A DNA stretch of 64,000 nt from Trogon surrucura (Eukaryota > Chordata > Aves > Trogoniformes > Trogonidae). Of the stretch, positions 60,441-64,000 are shown piece by piece. The notes beneath the pieces were generated by a model, which saw only the letters and a program-made list of their open reading frames with translations, was not told where the DNA came from and did no database searches. The translations under genes and the position numbers were made by a program. Positions within the stretch are counted from its first letter, which is position 1, and each line of letters begins with the position of its first letter. The stretch is taken from the NCBI GenBank assembly GCA_020746105.1, contig CM036622.1:20189487-20253486 (forward strand), given 5' to 3'.

Positions 60441-63400
60441 CTACTTATTTAACTGCTTTGAGCAGTACTGGTTTGTGATGAAGACAGGATCAAACTAAAC
60501 ACAGTGTTGAAGGTAATAACTTCACATACCTGCATCTTGAGGAAATCTTGATGATAAGGTCTCTTGTATAGCAAAGTGACCACAGACCAAGGATCTCTTC
60601 TTTTTTCCTTTCAGTCCCAGTCAAAAGTCCATTAGCTTTTAAAAGAATCTGAAGTACTGCATTGCGCTTTTGTATGTATCATCTATGTGATGGTGAGAAG
60701 CAGCCAGATGAAATGGTGTAAAAACAACTTCTCTCTCTTTTGAAGGCCTGAAAAGTAGTTGTGTGCTTGCGCGCACCAGAAGTTTTGTGGTGCAACTGCA
60801 ACTGCTTGACATACCCAGTAATTAATTCTATAATGGTGAATAGTGTATGCAGGAGCAGTGTTCTAACTTACTTATTTCTCTTACATTTTATGAGCAGATG
60901 GCCTTTTAAAAAGGTCTGTTAATTCTTTGGGAATTTGATACTAATTGCTGGGGCATCAAAAGACAGAGGCAAAGTGAGGCTCCTGACTTCTCTTGCTCTG
61001 AGAAGAGAGGCAGCCCTCTGCAGCCTCGTCCTCGTAGAAATCCTTGCTCAAGAATGTTCACTGATGTCCTCAGCATAAACTGGGAACTTGCAGATTGCTC
61101 TTGATTAATTGAACTGTGCTCCAGGAAAAAAGCACCCAGGAGATCACAGCTTATTGTAGGACAAGAAGCCATGTGCCAGTAAGTCATAAGCCATATTCAT
61201 GACCCAGTGTACTGTGAATTATTGTAGGAAAGCCTGTAACTCTTTCCCTTGTTGTCATTTGCTTCTCTGTTCCTTTCCTTTTCCCTTTCTCCATTCCTGC
61301 TGCTTTCACCGTGCCTCTGACTTAAGGTCTATTCATTAAGGACCTGCCTAGGTGTTAGCAGCGTAGGACGCGAGTACCTATTTGCACTGAAACATTGAAG
61401 AATCACATATCAAAATTACAACTTTTTCTTTTTTCCTTGGTTGCTATGGTGATAAGTGCTGTATAAATACCTATAAATAAATAGAGTAAGCAGCTGACTT
61501 TGATTTGCAGTATTTTTGCTTTTCTAATGAGATATAATTAAATATCAAAATGAGAGGAGGTGACATTTTACCAGTTTTATTAAGTACATATTTTTCTTAC
61601 GCCTTCTGTTTTACAGTATTTCTGCTGAAAACAATTAAATAGTAAGTTGTTCAGTTTACTTTCTGTAGAAAGTTTGTTTTGAAACATCATAGTCTAGTAT
61701 TCATAGAAAAACTTTCAGATGCCAAAAGGCAGTTCACTGAAATGGTGGTGTCCATTTTAAGTTTAATTAGATCATACATTTTTAGCTAAATGCCTTTTTT
61801 CTTATGTCTAAGAGACTATTATATACTGCCACAACATCTGAGTTCCAGTCAGAAGTGTCTGTAAATGTAATTACATTCCTCCACGGTATTTGAAACGCCA
61901 CAGGTACACAATGCCAAAACTTGAAAGTGTCACTGACTTTTTCTTTTATGGTTAAGTGACAAAGGCAGAGTAAAAAATTGGGTATTCCTTGTTGAAGTTT
62001 GAGAAGGAGGAGGGGAGAACTGAACTTTTCATAAGCCTTTTTGTTCTCAGGTTCACGAAGTGAAAGTAGCTTCCTCTCCATGCTAAAGGTGACAGTTGTA
62101 CAATGGATTGGATGGAGACAACAAACTGCTGCTTCAGAATGCAGCACGTAGCCATCAGCCATTGCTAAAAAAGCCCTTTTCATTACTGATCTCTGAAGCC
62201 CAGGCCACTCACTCGCCGTTTCTGAAGCATGACTGTGGCCCAGTTTCCCTCCAGTGCGCTGGAGCGTTCTGCCTCACAGGTGTTCCTCAGCAAATGGGTG
62301 TGCTTTGTTTATCAGCAAAGGCTAGTTTACAATGGACAGAACTTTCCTAAGGGGAAGGGAGAAAAAGTGTTTATAATATACAGAAATACTCCTTTGTTAA
62401 AGTCTTGGTCTGGTTTCGTGGTGGAAACTGATTTTGCCACAGTGGCCTAAAGAGAGGTTTCTTCAGTCCTAAGCCATGGCGTGCAGCTTGTGTGCTGGCA
62501 GTGAATAAATCTCCCTTCTGCCACAGTCACGGCTTTGTCTTCAAAGCAGCTCTCTGATTTTCAAAGAACTTTGAAGCACTATCCTGCCTTGTTAAATGTT
62601 TGGTAAAATAACTCCACATTGTTCCCTGTCTTCATTCCCTTTGTGCATTTCAGATTCATACCTACTTGCTTTACCAATTTAGAATAGATTTGACTAGATA
62701 CCTTTTACCAAAGCATGTGTAACTGGGAGGACAGAGATACATGATTTTTTTTGCCGTTACACACAATTACTTTTCACAGAGCAAAACAGGTACATGTGCA
62801 GGCAGCTGTTAAAAGGTAGGGAGCAAGGAACAACTTGAGCAGTCACCAGCCTGACCACAGCGGCAGCTCAGCTGGTGATGCTCACCTGAAGAACAGTGAT
62901 AGCTTCAGTGTTTTCCTGGCAGTGAATTAACCCCAGAGCTGCCTCTGAACCTGGCACTTTATACCACGGGACTGTGCTGACCTCCCGCGGGGTGGCACAG
63001 AACCCTGACCCTGTGCCTGCCCCAGCGCTGCGTTTTGCCTGGGCTTGAGGCCAGAATCAGGAGCAGGTTGTGCTCTCTCATCTGCTGGAAGGTGGTTTGA
63101 GCTTCACCTGTATCAAAGGCAGTATTACTACCTTCGATTGGCCTAGACAGTCAAGGGTTTGACCTGCAGGTCTTAGCTGCCTTCAGAGGATTGTGTGGCT
63201 GATGGCAGACGAGGCAGCCCACGGTCTTCCCAAATAGGGCCATTGCAAAGGGTGACGAGGTTTGTGGGCAGTCTGAAGCCAAAAAGAACCTGTGCTGCCT
63301 GCCAGAGCAACAGCGAGGTGGGAAGGGTCTCAAACGGGAGGCTTGATAGTGCTCCAAGTTCACATCTGCTCTCAGGGCTGCTTGGTTTTGGAGACCATGT

Positions 63401-64000
63401 TGATACTGGAGCAGGACCAGGGTCCGAAGTCATCGTGAGAGTTTTCTCAGTTGTAAAGCCCCATTATTAGTAGTACATACTGCCTTTTAATGGAGTGGTA
63501 TCTTTTCTTAGGGCGAGAGGATGAAATACACAGAATGGTATTAATGACAGGACCAGCTGGTGCAGACAAGAGATGGAGCTATTGTGTGTCTCCTTTTCTG
63601 CCATTGGTAGGAGGAAGGGTGAAACTGCATACACCAGATTTATTTTATTTCTTTTCCTCTTCAGAAGTTCTGCTTTTCTGTGATTTTTTTTTCCTTTCAA
63701 TTTTTAATTTTTTTTTTAAATCTATGGATATGATCCAGGACCATCTGGTGGAATTTGCTGTTGTCACATCTAGGTTTTCTGATGTATTGCCTGTCAAGTT
63801 TTATTGTATGTTCAGATGAGTTTCTCATATGATGTGCTGACAACTACTGACAGCCCTGATATAGGAAGTTGGAAGCTTGGGTGAAAGAAGAGAGGACCAG
63901 AGTTGGCTTCAGAAATGAAACCTTGATTGCTTTTGATCAGTGAGATTTTATTTCTGGTACCTATGGCTGACCTTTCTAGATAAGAAAGGTGAATCAGTGA
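60441..64000. other. Interval without recognised features
   Basis: Mostly AT-rich DNA, possibly intronic to the gene starting at the CpG island. A 91-codon frame at 63195-63470 and a 109-codon frame at 63490-63819 have no recognised similarity, and the latter runs through T-rich DNA. No repeats or RNA genes were seen. Confidence 0.45.

Noticed and set aside
63195-63470. 91-codon plus-strand frame (starts MADGRRGSPRSS)
   Set aside because: Composition is acceptable but there is no acceptor in frame, no recognised similarity and no polyadenylation signal close behind the stop; an overlapping minus-strand frame exists.

Overview
This window looks like a gene-poor stretch of a bird genome, most likely a songbird (passerine). 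Three things point there. First, eight or so fragments of the avian CR1 LINE are scattered on both strands; each has the family's 3' terminus, repeats of ATTCTATG. Second, a short SINE at 30178-30357 joins a tRNA-Ile-like head to a CR1 tail, the architecture reported for passerine TguSINE1-type elements. Third, a long GC-rich LTR family with repeated CACGCTGGAGCAG motifs resembles passerine endogenous retrovirus LTRs. There are no operons, Shine-Dalgarno sites, CRISPR arrays or other prokaryotic features. Most open frames in the window are short, overlap on both strands and have chance-like composition.

Layout: 1-2825 has no recognisable feature. Two old CR1 fragments lie at 2.8-3.6 kb. From 3.6 to 28 kb there is non-repetitive, AT-leaning DNA with one fairly convincing candidate 3'-terminal coding exon on the minus strand (12628-13014, followed by a polyadenylation signal) and weaker exon candidates at 3885-4011, 6294-6423 and 16355-16585. 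A CR1 at 28.0 kb and the tRNA-Ile/CR1 SINE at 30.2 kb follow. At 36.0 kb two adjacent pentanucleotide arrays, (AATGG)n and (AGGAG)n, make a homopurine tract of about 190 bp. At 37.9-38.7 kb lies a decayed retroviral integrase (pol) remnant.

47539-50232 is a two-LTR, non-coding endogenous retrovirus (LTRs about 1.18 kb, internal region only 330 bp). It has a primer-binding site matching tRNA-Ile and a polypurine tract. Its short internal region carries an imperfect inverted copy of the downstream part of its own LTR, so the transcript could fold into a long stem enclosing the primer-binding site. This is the most unusual structure in the window. At 53.0-54.0 kb a minus-strand LTR (595 bp) is nested inside a CR1.

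The right end contains a CpG island (about 56770-57330) with a ZNF143-like site and a splice donor. It probably holds the promoter and non-coding first exon of a plus-strand gene whose coding exons I cannot identify inside the window. It is bracketed by two plus-strand CR1 insertions, the second retaining a 147-codon open piece of CR1 ORF2. No gene could be named with confidence. Gene calls here would need cDNA, protein or whole-genome comparison.
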